Notes under the pieces: model-generated
Seen by the model: only the letters and a program-made list of their open reading frames with translations
What the model was told of the DNA's origin: nothing
The model's database searches: none
Position numbers and translations under genes: made by a program
In this document: positions 25,100 to 37,827 of the stretch, one piece after another
How positions within the stretch are numbered: position 1 is the first letter of the stretch
Layout: each line of letters begins with the position of its first letter
Assembly: GCA_028641055.1 (NCBI GenBank)
Contig: CM054062.1
Location: forward strand, 177,013,664 to 177,077,663
Direction: 5' to 3'
DNA length: 64,000 nt
Source of the DNA: Alopecurus myosuroides
Taxonomy: Eukaryota > Streptophyta > Magnoliopsida > Poales > Poaceae

Positions 25100-28000
25100 C
25101 GCCGCAAAAACCAAAACTTTTTTTCCTATTTGTTTTGGCACAGCACCTTCTCAGTAATCACAACCAAGTCCTTGTAAATTAATTCTAGCCCCTGTAAAAT
25201 ATTTTCCAAGTCCCTAGCAGCTAAAAAATGCCAGATTTGCACCTTAACTTGTAAAATGCATAAGAAATTCATCCCAACTCCAAATTCAACATTTTTAATA
25301 TTTTTTCTGTCCCAAATTAAATGTTCTATCCAAATATAAAATTTGTTTACTGTTTTGAATATTTTAAATTGGTGAAATATTTGAAAACTTGTTAAATTCA
25401 CTTAAACTTGCAAAATTCATAACTTGGGCATAAAAATTCCAAATTCCACAAAATAAATATGTTTTCCAATCAACTTTTCATGTACTTTCCAAATATAAAT
25501 TTTGTTTGCTGTTTTGAATAATTTAAATTGCTGAAAACAACTGTTTCTTAATTATTGCATTTAAAATTGCCAAAATAATAACTTGCTCATTTTAAATCCA
25601 ATTTCAACAAATTAAATATGTTTTCCATGCAAACTTAAACCACCTTTTCAAATATAAAATTTGTTTCATGTTTTGAATAATTAAAATTGGTTAAATGATT
25701 TAAACCTTGTTTAAATCATTTAATATTGTTAAATTCATATCTTGATCAACTTAAATTCTTTTGGGACATATAAAAATATGTTTTCAAACCATCAAAGTAT
25801 ACACTTTTCAAATATGAGTTTGGTTTAATGTTTTGAACAAATAAAAAATTCAAATAAGTTCATGTTTGAATTAAATTCATTTAATTCTTGCTTAAACTTG
25901 TTTAATTCATAAGTAATTCATCCAAAATCCTCTTTCAACAAGTGAAACATGTAATCCACCTAAAATTTGGTGTTCTTTTCAAATATGAACTTTTTTATCT
26001 ATTTTGAACAATTAAAATTGGTGAAAACAACAAATGCTTGTGTGGCACCTTTAAGAAACCAAAAATTCCCAACTTAATAAATGAATTTCTAAACTTGGTA
26101 AACCTTATTTCCAATTGCTTCTATTGTTGTTATTTTGCTGTTTTCCTCATCCATGCATCATGCTAATCCACTTTCACATGTTGCTTAGTTGTAAAACAAT
26201 TAATTCAACCATACTTCATGGGCTTTCCATATGCAATCCAATTGCATATGGGTCCATTTAATCATGTTGTTATCTTGTCAACTAATTTATTTCTGATGCA
26301 TCAATTAAATGGTCATGCATCATCCCATGTTTGTGCACTATGCCATGATATTGATTGTTTGTCTCTGTGTTGTTTGTTTGCTTCTTCTCGGATATACGAC
26401 GACGTTGAGACCGACGATACTTACGACACCCCTTCTAAGGATTTAGCTCAGTACCAGGCTACTGGGTTTGTAGGCAAGTTATCACTCACATGAACCACTG
26501 TGTTCCTTTCAACATTGGTTACCGATACTTTCCGTTGTCTATTCTGCTAGCCTTATGATTAGTTGTTTCTGTTACGAACCTATCACATGTATCCTTTAAC
26601 CCTGATATTGCCTCACCTCCATACCTATAACCATTGCTTGTTGCCCGTGTCTTACTAGCATGCTTAGGGTTGTTTTGCTCGAGTCTGTTACCCGTTACTT
26701 TCTGTTACTATTTCATTACGTTCTGGGGGCTCGATGTTTAATCAATCAATCATAATAATGTTATTATTAATAATAATTTGATGATAAGGCACCGGCAGGA
26801 GGCCCTGCGTGGTTTTGAGGCCTGCTAGTGTCGACCCTAATAGGAAAAGGGTCTTGTCCACTGATCCATGATGAGCGCACTAACCGCATGTGGGAAGCGA
26901 GTATGGGCGCCCCCCTCAATTTGATTCGATTCGCATCTCGTCCAAATCGCCTCATTTAGTTCGTGTTTTCCATTTGCCGCATGCATGTTTTTGCGAGCCC
27001 AGGCCAGGGTGGAACTTTTGTAGTCGGCATATAGGGGGACACGTTCTTAGAGTGCTATGAGGGTCCCCTTTCTTCGGGGCTCGATTAGACGTGCGCCCAA
27101 GGTTCTTTGGGCTTGATGCGAAGAAGAGTTGAGTTGTGTAGAGTGCCCCGCTTGGTGGGAGGCATCCCATCTAGCGGGTTATTCTTGTGTGTACGACCAA
27201 ATTGGTGCAACCCTGCAGGGATAATCTTCTCGAGAAGCCGTGTTTTCCGCGGTTATGGACTACTTGGTGAAAGTACTGGCTAACAAGTACTCAGGACAAC
27301 TTAAACCTAATGATTAACAACCTTACACCCAATGATTAACAACTTGACTAGTAATAGGCTTATTGACACCATAATCTGAACCATCATTAATTCAACTGTG
27401 TGAGTTATCCTCGGATTGCTTCTTTGGATAAGGGGCGAGGTCCAGGATGGGTTTGTTTGGAGTTAACAATAGTTGGTTACAATACACGATCTTATCCCCT
27501 TTCTGTTAGCTGGAAGTTGTAGTGTTTCTGTAGATGGTTAGCGCAGCCAGTTGCAGCATCTTTTATATCCCCTTCCTTCCGTTGAACCCAAGGCATCTGT
27601 ACTTGGTGTTGACGGGTTACACTTTGGTGAACTGTGAGTCTTGCTTGCCAGTACGTTTATGTACTGACCCCTTTGGGGCTGTGGTTTCCGCAGACCTACG
27701 TTTCCGAGGATCTACATGGTGGCTAATACGTGGAGTATGACGAGACTGCTGACGAGTAGTTAGCGGACCCGGGCAGGATCCGAGACTTCGTGGATGGGCT
27801 CCGTCTTTTCGTTTCCGGCCTCTTAGGCCTATTTGGTTCTTGTCTGTACTCAGACATGTTGAATGCTTCCGCTGTGATGTAATGATGAATTGTTGGGACA
27901 TGTGTCCTCTGGATGATTGTATTTGCTATCTCTGCTCTAATGAGAGCCATTTGCAACTTATTTCAATCTTTTGTGTCGTAGAGATCTGTTGTGATATCAC

Positions 28001-28232
28001 TTGTCCAAACGCCGTTGACGTACCATGTGTGTATGTTTTGAAGTACGTCAATGGAAGTATCCTGATTTCTATGGGATAGTTTACGTCGACGACGAACAGA
28101 TAGGGGTTGGTTGTCACACATACGTGTGTTGGCCTACTCGTAAGAGGACGCGGGTGCCGGTAAGCCCCGTAATCCAATCTACTACTGTTCAACGGAACGG
28201 CGAGTATCCTCTAGAAGTCCGGGTGCGACAAA

Positions 28233-28245
28233 TGGTATCAGAGCC
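28233..28245 (+). promoter_or_regulatory. Primer binding site, initiator tRNA-Met
   Basis: TGGTATCAGAGCC begins two bases after the left LTR ends at 28230. It is complementary to the 3' end of plant initiator methionine tRNA, the usual primer for minus-strand DNA synthesis in this group. It fixes the element's orientation as plus and the LTR boundary. Confidence 0.95.
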
Positions 28246-28835
28246 TGTCTGCCTGTAGGATCCCTTTTTACTGGTCGCAGTTGAGTCTAGAAACTATTTT
28301 GTAGCTATATAGGAAAAATGAAACGTGAGAGTAGGAATTCTGTTCTTTTTCTTCTTTCCCCACCCACCCTCCCTTTTCTGGTAAGGAAGTGCAACGTTGT
28401 TTTCCCTTCTCATCTAAACTTTCAAGTTAGGATTTCACGAATCCTGGTTTCTCTAGGATGGTTATATCTACTAGACCATAGGAATGGAGGTGGTTGTGAC
28501 ATGATTTATCATGGTGCCTACTCACGATTGAGAACGGAGGCGTGTAAGCCCCGGAAGCAGATCCTCTATTCCTTAAGCAGTAGATATTGATCCTTTAGAA
28601 GCCCGGATGGGTTTTCCGTAGTACCTCAGGAGTTTTGATCTCGTTTTCCCGATGTTGCTTTGTTATCCTGTTCTTCTCAACATCCTTTTCGTCCGTTGAA
28701 CTCTTGTTGTTGTTTTCCATTTCAGTTCTGCTACCGGCGTCTAATCAATAACCTTGTCCACCCTTCTGACAGATAGTCTATTCTCCAAATGAATCAAGTT
28801 CTATTCAGCTATACACCCTCGATACAAAATCTCTT
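28246..28835 (+). other. Leader and unidentified internal remnant
   Basis: About 590 bp between the primer site and the pol scrap. I see no gag zinc-knuckle (CCHC) motif and no frame that runs into pol. A 90-codon frame at 28318-28590 has no feature I recognise. In an intact relative this space would hold gag, protease and the run-up to reverse transcriptase, so most of that has been deleted. Confidence 0.6.
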
Positions 28836-29039
28836 CCTTTACTTGAAAATGTTCCGGTGGTTTCCAAATTCCCTGACATCTTTCCAGAAGAGTTGCCAGG
28901 GTTGCCTATCGTTTTGAACTTCCAGAAAAACTACCCAAGGTGCACGATGTGTTTCACGTGTCACAGTTCAAGTGGATCTTCGCAAGAAGTTTCCGGACCT
29001 TTTCTTTTCTCAGTAGGAATCTCGGGGCGCGATTCCTTC
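28836..29039 (+). pseudogene. pol scrap: RT start joined to integrase C-terminus
   Basis: From about 28850 the translation reads VVSKFPDIFPEELPGLP, the conserved lead-in to Ty3/gypsy reverse transcriptase. At about 28901-28906 it switches without a stop to sequence in another family context. The frame that continues over 28904-28978 contains KVHDVFHVSQFK, the conserved C-terminal piece of gypsy integrase. The catalytic core of reverse transcriptase (YxDD box), RNase H and the integrase DDE residues are all absent, so roughly two-thirds of pol was deleted between these points. The remainder runs to the purine tract. It encodes nothing enzymatic and serves only to identify the lineage. Confidence 0.85.
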
Positions 29040-29053
29040 AAGGAGGGGCGTTT
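29040..29053 (+). promoter_or_regulatory. Polypurine tract
   Basis: AAGGAGGGGCG followed by TTT directly abuts the right LTR (TGTAACA at 29054). This is the expected site and composition for the primer of plus-strand DNA synthesis. Confidence 0.8.
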
Positions 29054-32000
29054 TGTAACATCCCAAGTATGAAAATGTCCCTTAGAATGTTTGATTTCTT
29101 GTTTAATTAAAGTATTGCATCATGTCATCATATTGCTTTCATGTGTGGATTCTCAAAATTCAACTAAATTCAAATCACTTATGTTTTCACACTTGGTCTG
29201 TTACAACCTTTTCAAATAAAATAATCTAATCTAATAAGTTATTTGTTTTCCATAAATTTGAATTTGCAAAAATTAATTTGGTGGAATTTCAAACCTTTTC
29301 AATTATCGCAAAATTCACTCAAATTCATTTGAATTTCAAATAGCAACAAAAAATTGAGATTTTGAAAAAACAAATTTTGTGCAGCTGGGCATTTTGAATT
29401 CCCAAGGCATAGGAAATTATTTCATGATTTTCTGACTTGAAAATCTACCTCAAATTCCTTTTCTAATTTCCTTTTTTACAAAAAAAAAAGAGAGCAAAAA
29501 TAAAAATAAAACAATACACAAGGGAGAGAGAGACAGCAGGCCTTTTTTCCCCCTTTTTCTCCTCAGCCCATCACCACCCAAACCCCCCTTTTGGCCCGAT
29601 ACCCCCCTCGTGCCTTCTTCCACCTCTGTACGGATTGCATCGCAGCTATCCACGTAGCAGAGACCATGGGGGAACGGCCACCATCCTCTCCCCCTCCCTA
29701 TAACTCGACCTCCAAACCCTAGGGTTCCCCTACCCCTCTTCTTTCCCCTCCTTCTTCCTCTCCGCCTCCAATCTCTCCCTTCCCTCTGCTCTCTCTTCTC
29801 TCTGCTACTCTGTAACTGAACACCTGAACCTACCGAATTTTCCTCCTTTTGGCTCCGGTGAACGCCGGCCGTCGGGGGCCCCTCCGGCCGCGGTGAGGGC
29901 GGGAATGGAGCCGCCCCACCGCGGGCTCCCTCCTCATCACCTCGGCGCGGGCCGGGAGGCCTCCTGTCGCCGCCGCCGTCGCCTCCTTTCCGCCGGTCGC
30001 CACCCCTGCTCCATCCCTGTCCGACCCGTCCTCCTCCATCGACCGCTCGGGTGAGCCCCCTTCCCCTCCTTCCCCCTCGTCTCTCCTCTCCCCCTTGGCC
30101 GCATCCCCCCCCACAGCGCCTCCACACGGCGCCCCTCCGGCCACCGCGAGCGATCTGCCGGCGACCATCCATAGTCGCTGTCCGCTCGGGTTCAGTAGCG
30201 AACTGAATAAAATTCAGTTAAGACCCGCGGCCACACCTCATACCCCCCCAACCCCCCTTGTGTCAACGAAATTCAGCACACCCCAGTGGTTCTGCAACCA
30301 GCGCGCGCAGGCAGAGGTCACGGGTTCGATCCCCCCTGCGCCCCAAAAACCAAAACTTTTTTTCCTATTTGTTTTGGCACAGCACCTTCTCAGTAATCAC
30401 AACCAAGTCCTTGTAAATTAATTCTAGCCCCTGTAAAATATTTTCCAAGTCCCTAGCAGCTAAAAAATGGCAGATTTGCACCTTAACTTGTAAAATGCAT
30501 AAGAAATTCATCCCAACTCCAAATTCAACATTTTTAATATGTTTTCTGTCCCAAATTAAATGTTCTATCCAAATATAAAATTTGTTTACTGTTTTGAATA
30601 TTTTAAATTGGTGAAATATTTGAAAACTTGTTAAATTCACTTAAACTTGCAAAATTCATAACTTGGGCATAAAAATTCCAAATTCCACAAACTAAATATG
30701 TTTTCCGATCAACTTTTCATGTACTTTCCAAATATAAATTTTGTTTGCTGTTTTGAATAATTTAAATTGCTGAAAACAACTGTTTCTTAATTATTGCATT
30801 TAAAATTGCCAAAATAATAACTTGCTCATTTTAAATCCAATTTCAACAAATTAAATATGTTTTCCATGCAAACTTAAACCACATTTTCAAATATAAAATT
30901 TGTTTCATGTTTTGAATAATTAAAATTGGTTAAATGATTTAAACCTTGTTTAAATCATTTAATATTGTTAAATTCATAACTTGATCAACTTAAATTCTTT
31001 TGGGACACATAAAAATATGTTTTCAAACCATCAAAGTATACACTTTTCAAATATGAGTTTGGTTTAATGTTTTGAACAAATAAAAAATTCAAATAAGTTC
31101 ATGTTTGAATTAAATTCATTTAATTCTTGCTTAAACTTGTTTAATTCATAAGTAATTCATCCAAAATCCTCTTTCAACAAGTGAAACATGTAATCCACCT
31201 AAAATTTGGTGTTCTTTTCAAACATGAACTTTGTTATCTATTTTGAACAATTAAAATTGGTGAAAACAACAAATGCTTGTGTGGCACCTTTAAGAAACCA
31301 AAAATTCCCAACTTAATAAATGAATTTCTAAACTTGGTAAACCTTATTTGCAATTGCTTCTATTGTTGTTATTTTGCTGTTTTCCTCATCCATGCATCAT
31401 GCTAATCCACTTTCACATGTTGCTTAGTTGTAAAACAATTAATTCAACCATACTTCATGGGCTTTCCATATGCAATCCAATTGCATATGGGTCCATTTAA
31501 TCATGTTGTTATCTTGTCAACTAGTTTATTTCTGATGCATCAATTAAATGGTCATGCATCATCCCATGTTTGTGCACTATGCCATGATATTGATTGTTTG
31601 TCTCTGCGTTGTTTGTTTGCTTCTTCTCGGATATACGACGACGTTGAGACCGACGATACTTACGACACCCCTTCTAAGGATTTAGCTCAGTACCAGGCTA
31701 CTGGGTTTGCAGGCAAGTTATCACTCACATGAACCACTGTGTTCCTTTCAACATTGGTTACCGATACTTTCCGTTGTCTATTCTGCTAGCCTTATGATTA
31801 GTTGTTTCTTTTACGAACCTATCACATGTATCCTTTAACCCTGATATTGCCTCACCTCCATACCTATAACCATTGCTTGTTGCCCGTGTCTTACTAGCAT
31901 GCTTAGGGTTGTTTTGCTCGAGTCTGTTACCTGTTACTTTCTGTTACTATTTCATTACGTTCTGGGGGCTCGATGTTTAATCAATCAATCATGCTAATGT

Positions 32001-33469
32001 TATTATTAATAATAATTTGATGATAAGGCACCGGCAGGAGGCCCTGCGTGGTTTTGAGGCCTGCTAGTGTCGACCCTAATAGGAAAAGGGTCTTGTCTAC
32101 TGATCCATGATGAGCGCACTAACCGCATGTGGGAAGCGAGTATGGGCGCCCCCCTCAATTTGATTCGATTCGCATCTCGTCCAAATCGCCTCATTTAGTT
32201 CGTGTTTTCCATTTGCCGCATGCATGTTTTTGCGAGCCCAGGCCAGGGTGGAACTTTTGTAGTCGGCATATAGGGGGACACGTTCTTAGAGTGCTATGAG
32301 GGTCCCCTTTCTTCGGGGCTCGATTAGCCGTGCGCCCAAGGTTCTTTGGGCTTGATGCGAAGAAGAGTTGAGTTGTGTAGAGTGCCCCGCTTGGTGGGAG
32401 GCATCCCATCTAGCGGGTTATTCTTGCGTGTACGACCAAATTGGTGCAACCCTGCAGGGATAATCTTCTCGAGAAGCCGTGTTTTCCGCGGTTATGGACT
32501 ACTTGGTGAAAGTACTGGCTAAAAAGTACTCAGGACAACTTAAACCTAATGATTAACAACCTTACACCCAATGATTAACAACTTGACTAGTAATAGGCTT
32601 ATTGACACCATAATCTGAACCATCATTAATTCAACTGTGTGAGTTATCCTCGGATTGCTTCTTTGGATAAGGGGCGAGGTCCAGGATGGGTTTGTTTGGA
32701 GTTAACAATAGTTGGTTACGATACACGATCTTATCCCCTTTCTGTTAGCTGGAAGTTGTAGTGTTTCTATAGATGGTTAGCGCAGCCAGTTGCAGCATCT
32801 TTTATATCCCCTTCCTTCCGTTGAACCCAAGGCATCTGTACTTGGTGTTGACGGGTTACAGTTTGGTGAACTGTGAGTCTTGCTTGCCAGTACGTTTATG
32901 TACTGACCCCTTTGGGGCTGTGGTTTCCGCAGACCTACGTTTTCGAGGATCTACATGGTGGCTACTACGTGGAGTATGACGAGACTGCTGACGAGTAGTT
33001 AGCGGACCCGGGCAGGATCCGAGACTTCGTGGATGGGCTCCGTCTTTTCGTTTCCGGCCTCTATGGCCTATTTGGTTCTTGTCTGTACTCAGACATGTTG
33101 AATGCTTCCGCTGTGATGTAATGATGAATTGTTGGGACATGTGTCCTCTGGATGATTGTATTTGCTATCTCTGCTCTAATGAGAGCCATTTGCAACTTAT
33201 TTCAATCTTTTGTGTCATAGAGATCTGTTGTGATATCACTTGTCCAAACGCCGTTGACGTACCATGTGTGTATGTTTTGAAGTACGTCAATGGAAGTATC
33301 CTGATTTCTATGGGATAGTTTACGTCGACGATGAACAGATAGGGGTTGGTTGTCACACATACGTGTGTTAGCCTACTCGTAAGAGGACGCGGGTGCCGGT
33401 AAGCCCCGTAATCCAATCTACTACTGTTCAACGGAACGGCGAGTATCCTCTAGAAGTCCGGGTGCGACA
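29054..33469 (+). repeat. 3' LTR of the Tekay-like element
   Basis: Second LTR, 4416 bp, matching the left LTR throughout with scattered single-base and run-length changes. It carries the same GC-rich zone (about 29540-30200), tRNA-like patch (B-box at 30323-30333), inverted repeat (31466-31490) and conserved block (about 32020-32540). The 240-codon minus-strand frame at 29450-30172 is low-complexity Gly/Arg-rich sequence from the GC-rich zone. It is interrupted in the left LTR copy, so I do not call it a gene. Confidence 0.93.
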
Positions 33470-36176
33470 CGGGAGTAATGGCCAAATCCGTGGCATAGTT
33501 TGTTTAAATATGCCCATATTCCTCACAAACATGCATATTGGAAGCACGGACAATGTTACTGAAGAAAGTTTTCCTTGTCATTGAATAAAAAAACCATTTT
33601 CCATACTCCGAGTGTGAAAAATGGCTTTTTTTGTGAAGCACCAACCACAAATATGGTGCAAAACCTGGGAGCTGCATTTTTTGAAAATACTAGACCATGT
33701 TATATGCACAAATAACCAATTATTTTCCTCCGAAAAGGTTTTCATCCACCTCTTTTAAAAAACACAAGTTTCTGCCGATTCAGCTGGAAATGGGTCAAAT
33801 TTGAACTACAGGTGCCTCGTAGTTCTCTCATGATTTTTGGAAAAAAGCATTATTAGGTACACAACTACCTATTTCATCAGAGATACACCAAGAGTTTCTC
33901 AATATTCAAGCCCTAGCTACGAACGGTAATGCCCGGCGTCTTGACTTTTTCATGAAACCGACTTAGAAAATCCCACAAAATTTAAAAAACCCTAAAATGA
34001 TGCAAGACCTTCGCGTGGTGTCATTATATATGTCCTAGTATCCACCAAAAATAATAAACTTGGAATACGGCAGTTGTGTTAAAAATATGTTCACATAAAT
34101 GAGCTATCTCCTACGAACATTCTATGGTTTCGGGCCAAATGACGGGTGTAATGGCCAAATCCGTGGCATAGTTTGTTTAAATATGCCCATATTCCACACA
34201 AACATGCATATTGGAAGCACGGACAATATTCCCGAAGAAAGTTTTCCTTTTCATTGAATAAAAAAACCATTTTCCATTCTCCGAGTGTGAAAAATGGCTT
34301 TTTTTGTGAAACACCAACCACAAATATGTTGCAAAACCTAGGAGGCATTTTTTGAAAATACTAGACCATGTTATATGCACAAATAACCAATTATTTTCCT
34401 GTGAAAAGTTTTTCATCCACCTCTTTTGAAAAACACAAGTTTTTGCCGATTCAGATGGAAACGGGTCAAATTTGAACTCCAGGTGCCTCGTAGTTTGCTT
34501 ATGATTTTTGGAAAAATCATTTTTAGGTACACAACTACCTATTTCATCAGAGATACACCAAGAGTTTCTCAATATTCAAGCCCTAGCTACGAACGGTCAT
34601 GCCCGGCGTCTTGACTTTTTCATGAAACCGACTTAGAAAATTCCAGAAAATTTAAAAAACCCCAAAATGATGCAAGACCTTCGCGTGGTGTCATTATATA
34701 TGTCCTAGTATCCACCAAAATAATAAACTTGGAATAAGACAGTTGTGTTGAAAATATGTTCACATAAATGAGCTATCTCTTACGAACATTCTATGGTTTC
34801 GGGCCAAATGACGGGTGTAATGGCCAGATCCGTGGCATAGTTTGTTTAAATATGCCCATATTCCACACAAACATGCATATTGGAAGCATGGACAATGTTC
34901 CCGAAGAAAGTTTTCCTTTTCATTGAATAAAAAAACATTTTCCATTCTCCGAGTGTGAAAAATGGCTTTTTGTGTGAAGCACCAACCACAAATATGTTGC
35001 AAAACCTGGGAGCTGCATTTTTTGAAAATACTAGACCATGTTATATGCGCAAATAACCAATTATTTTCCACTGAAAAGGTTTTCATCCACCTCTTTTGAA
35101 AAACACAAGTCTGTGCCGAATCAGCTGGAAACGAGTCAAATTTGAACTACAGGTGCCTCGTAGTTTGCTCATGATTTTTGGAAAAAATCATTTTTAGGTA
35201 CACAACTACCTATTTCATCAGAGATACACCAAGAGTTTCTCAATATTCAATCCCTAGCTACGAATGGTCATGCCCGACGTCTTGACTTTTTCATGAAACC
35301 GACTTAGAAAATTCCAGAAAATTTAAAAAACCCCAAAAAGATCCAAGACCTTCGCGTGGTGTCATTATATATGTCCTAGTATCCACCAAAAATAATAAAC
35401 TTGGTATAAGACAGTTGTGTTGAAAATATTTTCACATAAATGAGCTATCTCCTACGAACATTCTATGGTTTCGGTCCAAATGACGGGTGTAATGGCCAAA
35501 TCCGTGGCATAATTTGTTTAAATATGCCCATATTCCACAAAAACATGCATATTAGAAGCAGGGACAATGTTCCCGAAGAAAGTTTTCCTTTTCATTGAAT
35601 AAAAAAACCATTTTCCATTCTCCGAGTGTGAAAAATGGCTTATTTTGTGAAGCACCAACCACAAATATGTTGCAAAACCTCGGAGCTGCATTTTTGGAAA
35701 ATACTAGACCATGTTATATGCACAAATAACCAATTATTTTCCTCTGAAAAGGTTTTCATCCACCTCTTTTGAAAAACACAAGTTTCTGCCGATTCAGATG
35801 GAAACGGGGCAAATTTGAACTACAGGTGCCTCGTAGTTTGCTCATGATTTTTGAAAAAAATCATTTTTACGTACACAACTACCTATTTCATTAGAGATGC
35901 ACCAAGAGTTTCTCAATATTCAAGCCCTAGCTACGAACGGTCATGCCTGACGTCTTGACTTTTTCATGAAACCGACTTAGAAAATTCCAGAAAATTTCAA
36001 AAACCCCAAAATGATGGAAGACCTTCGCGTGGTGTCATTATATATGTCCTAGTATCCACCTAAAATAATAAACTTGGAATACGACAGTTGTGTTGAAAAT
36101 ATGTTCACATAAATGAGCTATCTCCTATGAACATTCTAGGGTTTCGGGCCAAATGACGGGTGTAATGGCCAAATCC
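33470..36176. repeat. 672-bp satellite array, block D
   Basis: About four monomers, phase markers 34091, 34760, 35432 and 36105. The block resumes the monomer broken at 23817 in register. The first monomer shares private variants with the 20.4-21.1 kb monomer (GTAGTTCTCTCATG, CATTATTAGG, GTTAAAAATATG). The second shares ACAATATTCCC and GTGAAACACCAACC with the 22.4-22.7 kb monomer. This points to exchange among neighbouring monomers before the element inserted. The block ends at a copia element with target duplication AATCC (36172-36176). Confidence 0.95.
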
Positions 36177-37816
36177 TGAAGGGGTTGTTGCATAGAAAAA
36201 AAAATCCTACGCGAGAGACACCCGAAAGGCCAAGATCTAATCTAGGAGACGAAGTGCAACGAGCAACGAGAGGGTTAAGGAGAACACATACCCTCGAAGA
36301 CTCAAAGTGGTACGAGATCAAATCTCGTTGTTGGCGCAGTCGTACTCACACCAATCCCGATAGCGAGAAGATGGGCACCGCAATCCGGCGGTGCATCCGT
36401 GATCGGTCACACGTACGGTTGATGACGACCTCTGTTCCCTCGTTCCAGCGGGGCGCGGAAGTAGAGGATCCCTCGGAACTCCAGCAGCACGACGACGTGG
36501 TGGTGGTGAAGAATCCCACGGTTAGGGCTTCGCCATGCCGGAGACCATGAAATGGAGCAGCGGGTGCAGGGAAAGGGAAGTGGCCAAGTGTGTGGAGAAG
36601 AGGAGCTCTCACCCTCCTTTTATAGGGGAGGGGGAGGCAGCCCAAGAGGGGGGTGCGGCCAGCCATGGTGTGTCCCCACCTCTTCCCTCTTCATGTGAGT
36701 GGAAGCTCCACTCACACCAGCTCATGCTCCCTTAATTTTCCACTTGGAAAATCCAAAGGTTTTCGTTTAATAAATAAATAAAACATATTTTTTATTTATA
36801 TTTGTTAATTCCATTAACAAACATTTTCATATAGCACCTTGAATCATTTGTTAATTCTATTAACAACCATTCGACGAAAAACCCCTTGAACTATTTCAAT
36901 TTTCCCTGAAAAAATTTCGGTGCTGCCCAAAATATTCTTCGATATTCCGTATCCTCTCAAACGCGTCATCGAACCTTAAGTGTGTCACCCTACGGTTCGC
37001 GAATAAGATAGACATGATCGAGACTCCTCTCCGATCAATAATCAACAGCGGGATCTGGAGATCCGTGATGACTCCTATATATTCAACGATGACTCTCGTG
37101 ATCGTGTGAACCAACAACGCCGTGAACTATTCCCTTTGTCTCGCGATATTTTAGTTGTCCGAGATTCGATCATTGGTATCAACCATACCTTGTTCAATCT
37201 CGTTACCGACAAGTACTCTTTTCTCGTTCCCGTGATATAACATCCTTGTGATCATATCACGTGCTTGCAAGCGGTTTCGATGTGATATCACCGAGAGGGC
37301 CCAGAGTATATCTCTCCGTCATTTGGATGGACAAATTCCACTCTTGATCCATGATCCTCAACTAATACTTTCCGAATACTTAACGACACCTTTATAGTCA
37401 CCCTGTTACGGTGTGACGTTTGTTGCCATCAAATCACTCTTCCGGTATCAGCGATTGACATGATCTCATGGTCTAAGGAATAACTTACTTCGTATGTTTG
37501 ATATAACAATGTAAACTAAATGACTTGATCGCATTGCTATATTCTCTTTGGGTATATGTTCATCACATCATTATTCTAATTACATGACCCCGTTATTAAT
37601 AACATCCAATGTTCATGATCAGGAAACCTTGATCATCTATTAATCAACGAGCTAGTTAAAAGAGAGGCTTTACTAGGAACCATTGTTTGTTTATTAAGCA
37701 CACATGTATCAACGTTTCCGGTTAATACAATTCTAGCATGAGAAATAAACATTCATCATAAACAAGCAATAAGATAATAACCATTTTATTATTGCCTCTC
37801 GGGCATATTCCCTTCA
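36177..37816 (-). repeat. 3' LTR of the copia element
   Basis: Left copy of the 1.64-kb direct repeat. Its boundary is fixed by the target duplication on the left and by CCCTTCA followed by the purine tract on the right. It contains the minus-strand TATA word at 36616-36624. Frames such as 36185-36550 (plus) and 36346-36666 (minus) recur in the other LTR and are LTR sequence, not genes. Confidence 0.93.
36616..36624 (-). promoter_or_regulatory. TATA box in the 3' LTR
   Basis: TATAAAAGG on the minus strand, at the same LTR position as the copy in the right LTR (45598-45606). In BARE/Angela elements a TATA box of this type drives the genomic transcript. The copy here would direct transcription leftward out of the element into the satellite. 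Confidence 0.6.
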
Positions 37817-37827
37817 GTCTCCCACTT
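37817..37827 (-). promoter_or_regulatory. Polypurine tract of the copia element
   Basis: On the minus strand AAGTGGGAGAC runs directly into the LTR start TGAAGG. This AGTGGGAGAC word is characteristic of BARE/Angela-type elements and confirms leftward orientation. Confidence 0.85.

Larger units (their letters stand above)
23818..28230 (+). repeat. 5' LTR of the Tekay-like element
   Basis: Direct repeat of the segment at 29054-33469, at an offset of about 5239 bp over most of its length. In order it holds an A/T-rich start, a polypyrimidine and GC-rich zone (about 24300-24960), a tRNA-like patch (25040-25099), and a long A/T-rich stretch with recurrent AAATTCATAACTTG-type words (25130-26200). 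A perfect inverted repeat follows (26227-26251), then a conserved block (about 26780-27300) and the 3' end GGGTGCGACA. Frames of 60-106 codons here are GC-rich or chance frames with no family match. Confidence 0.93.
23818..33469 (+). mobile_element. Internally deleted gypsy element, Tekay/Del-like
   Basis: A 9652-bp LTR retrotransposon with two direct LTRs of 4413 and 4416 bp around only 823 bp. Ends are TGTAACATCCC and GGGTGCGACA. The target duplication is CGAGA (23813-23817) against CGGGA (33470-33474), with one mismatch. The primer site TGGTATCAGAGCC lies two bases after the left LTR, and a purine tract precedes the right LTR. The internal remnant matches the start of Ty3/gypsy reverse transcriptase and the end of integrase. 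The purine-tract context (GGGGCGCGATTCCTTCAAGG) and the TGTAACA terminus suggest the chromovirus Tekay/Del lineage. The two LTRs are very similar, differing at scattered sites (for example CAACAATTAA near 24031 against CAAAAATTAA in the right copy), so the insertion is fairly recent. It cannot encode its own proteins. Confidence 0.93.

Noticed and set aside
29450..30172. 240-codon minus-strand frame, the longest in the window
   Set aside because: It is low-complexity Gly/Arg/Glu-rich translation of the GC-rich part of an LTR, and the matching frame in the other LTR copy is broken into shorter pieces.
36185..36550. 121-codon frame and its 150-codon counterpart at 45080-45532 as a conserved gene pair
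   Set aside because: They are the same stretch of the two LTRs of one copia element, antisense to its promoter region. Their similarity comes from the LTRs being direct repeats.
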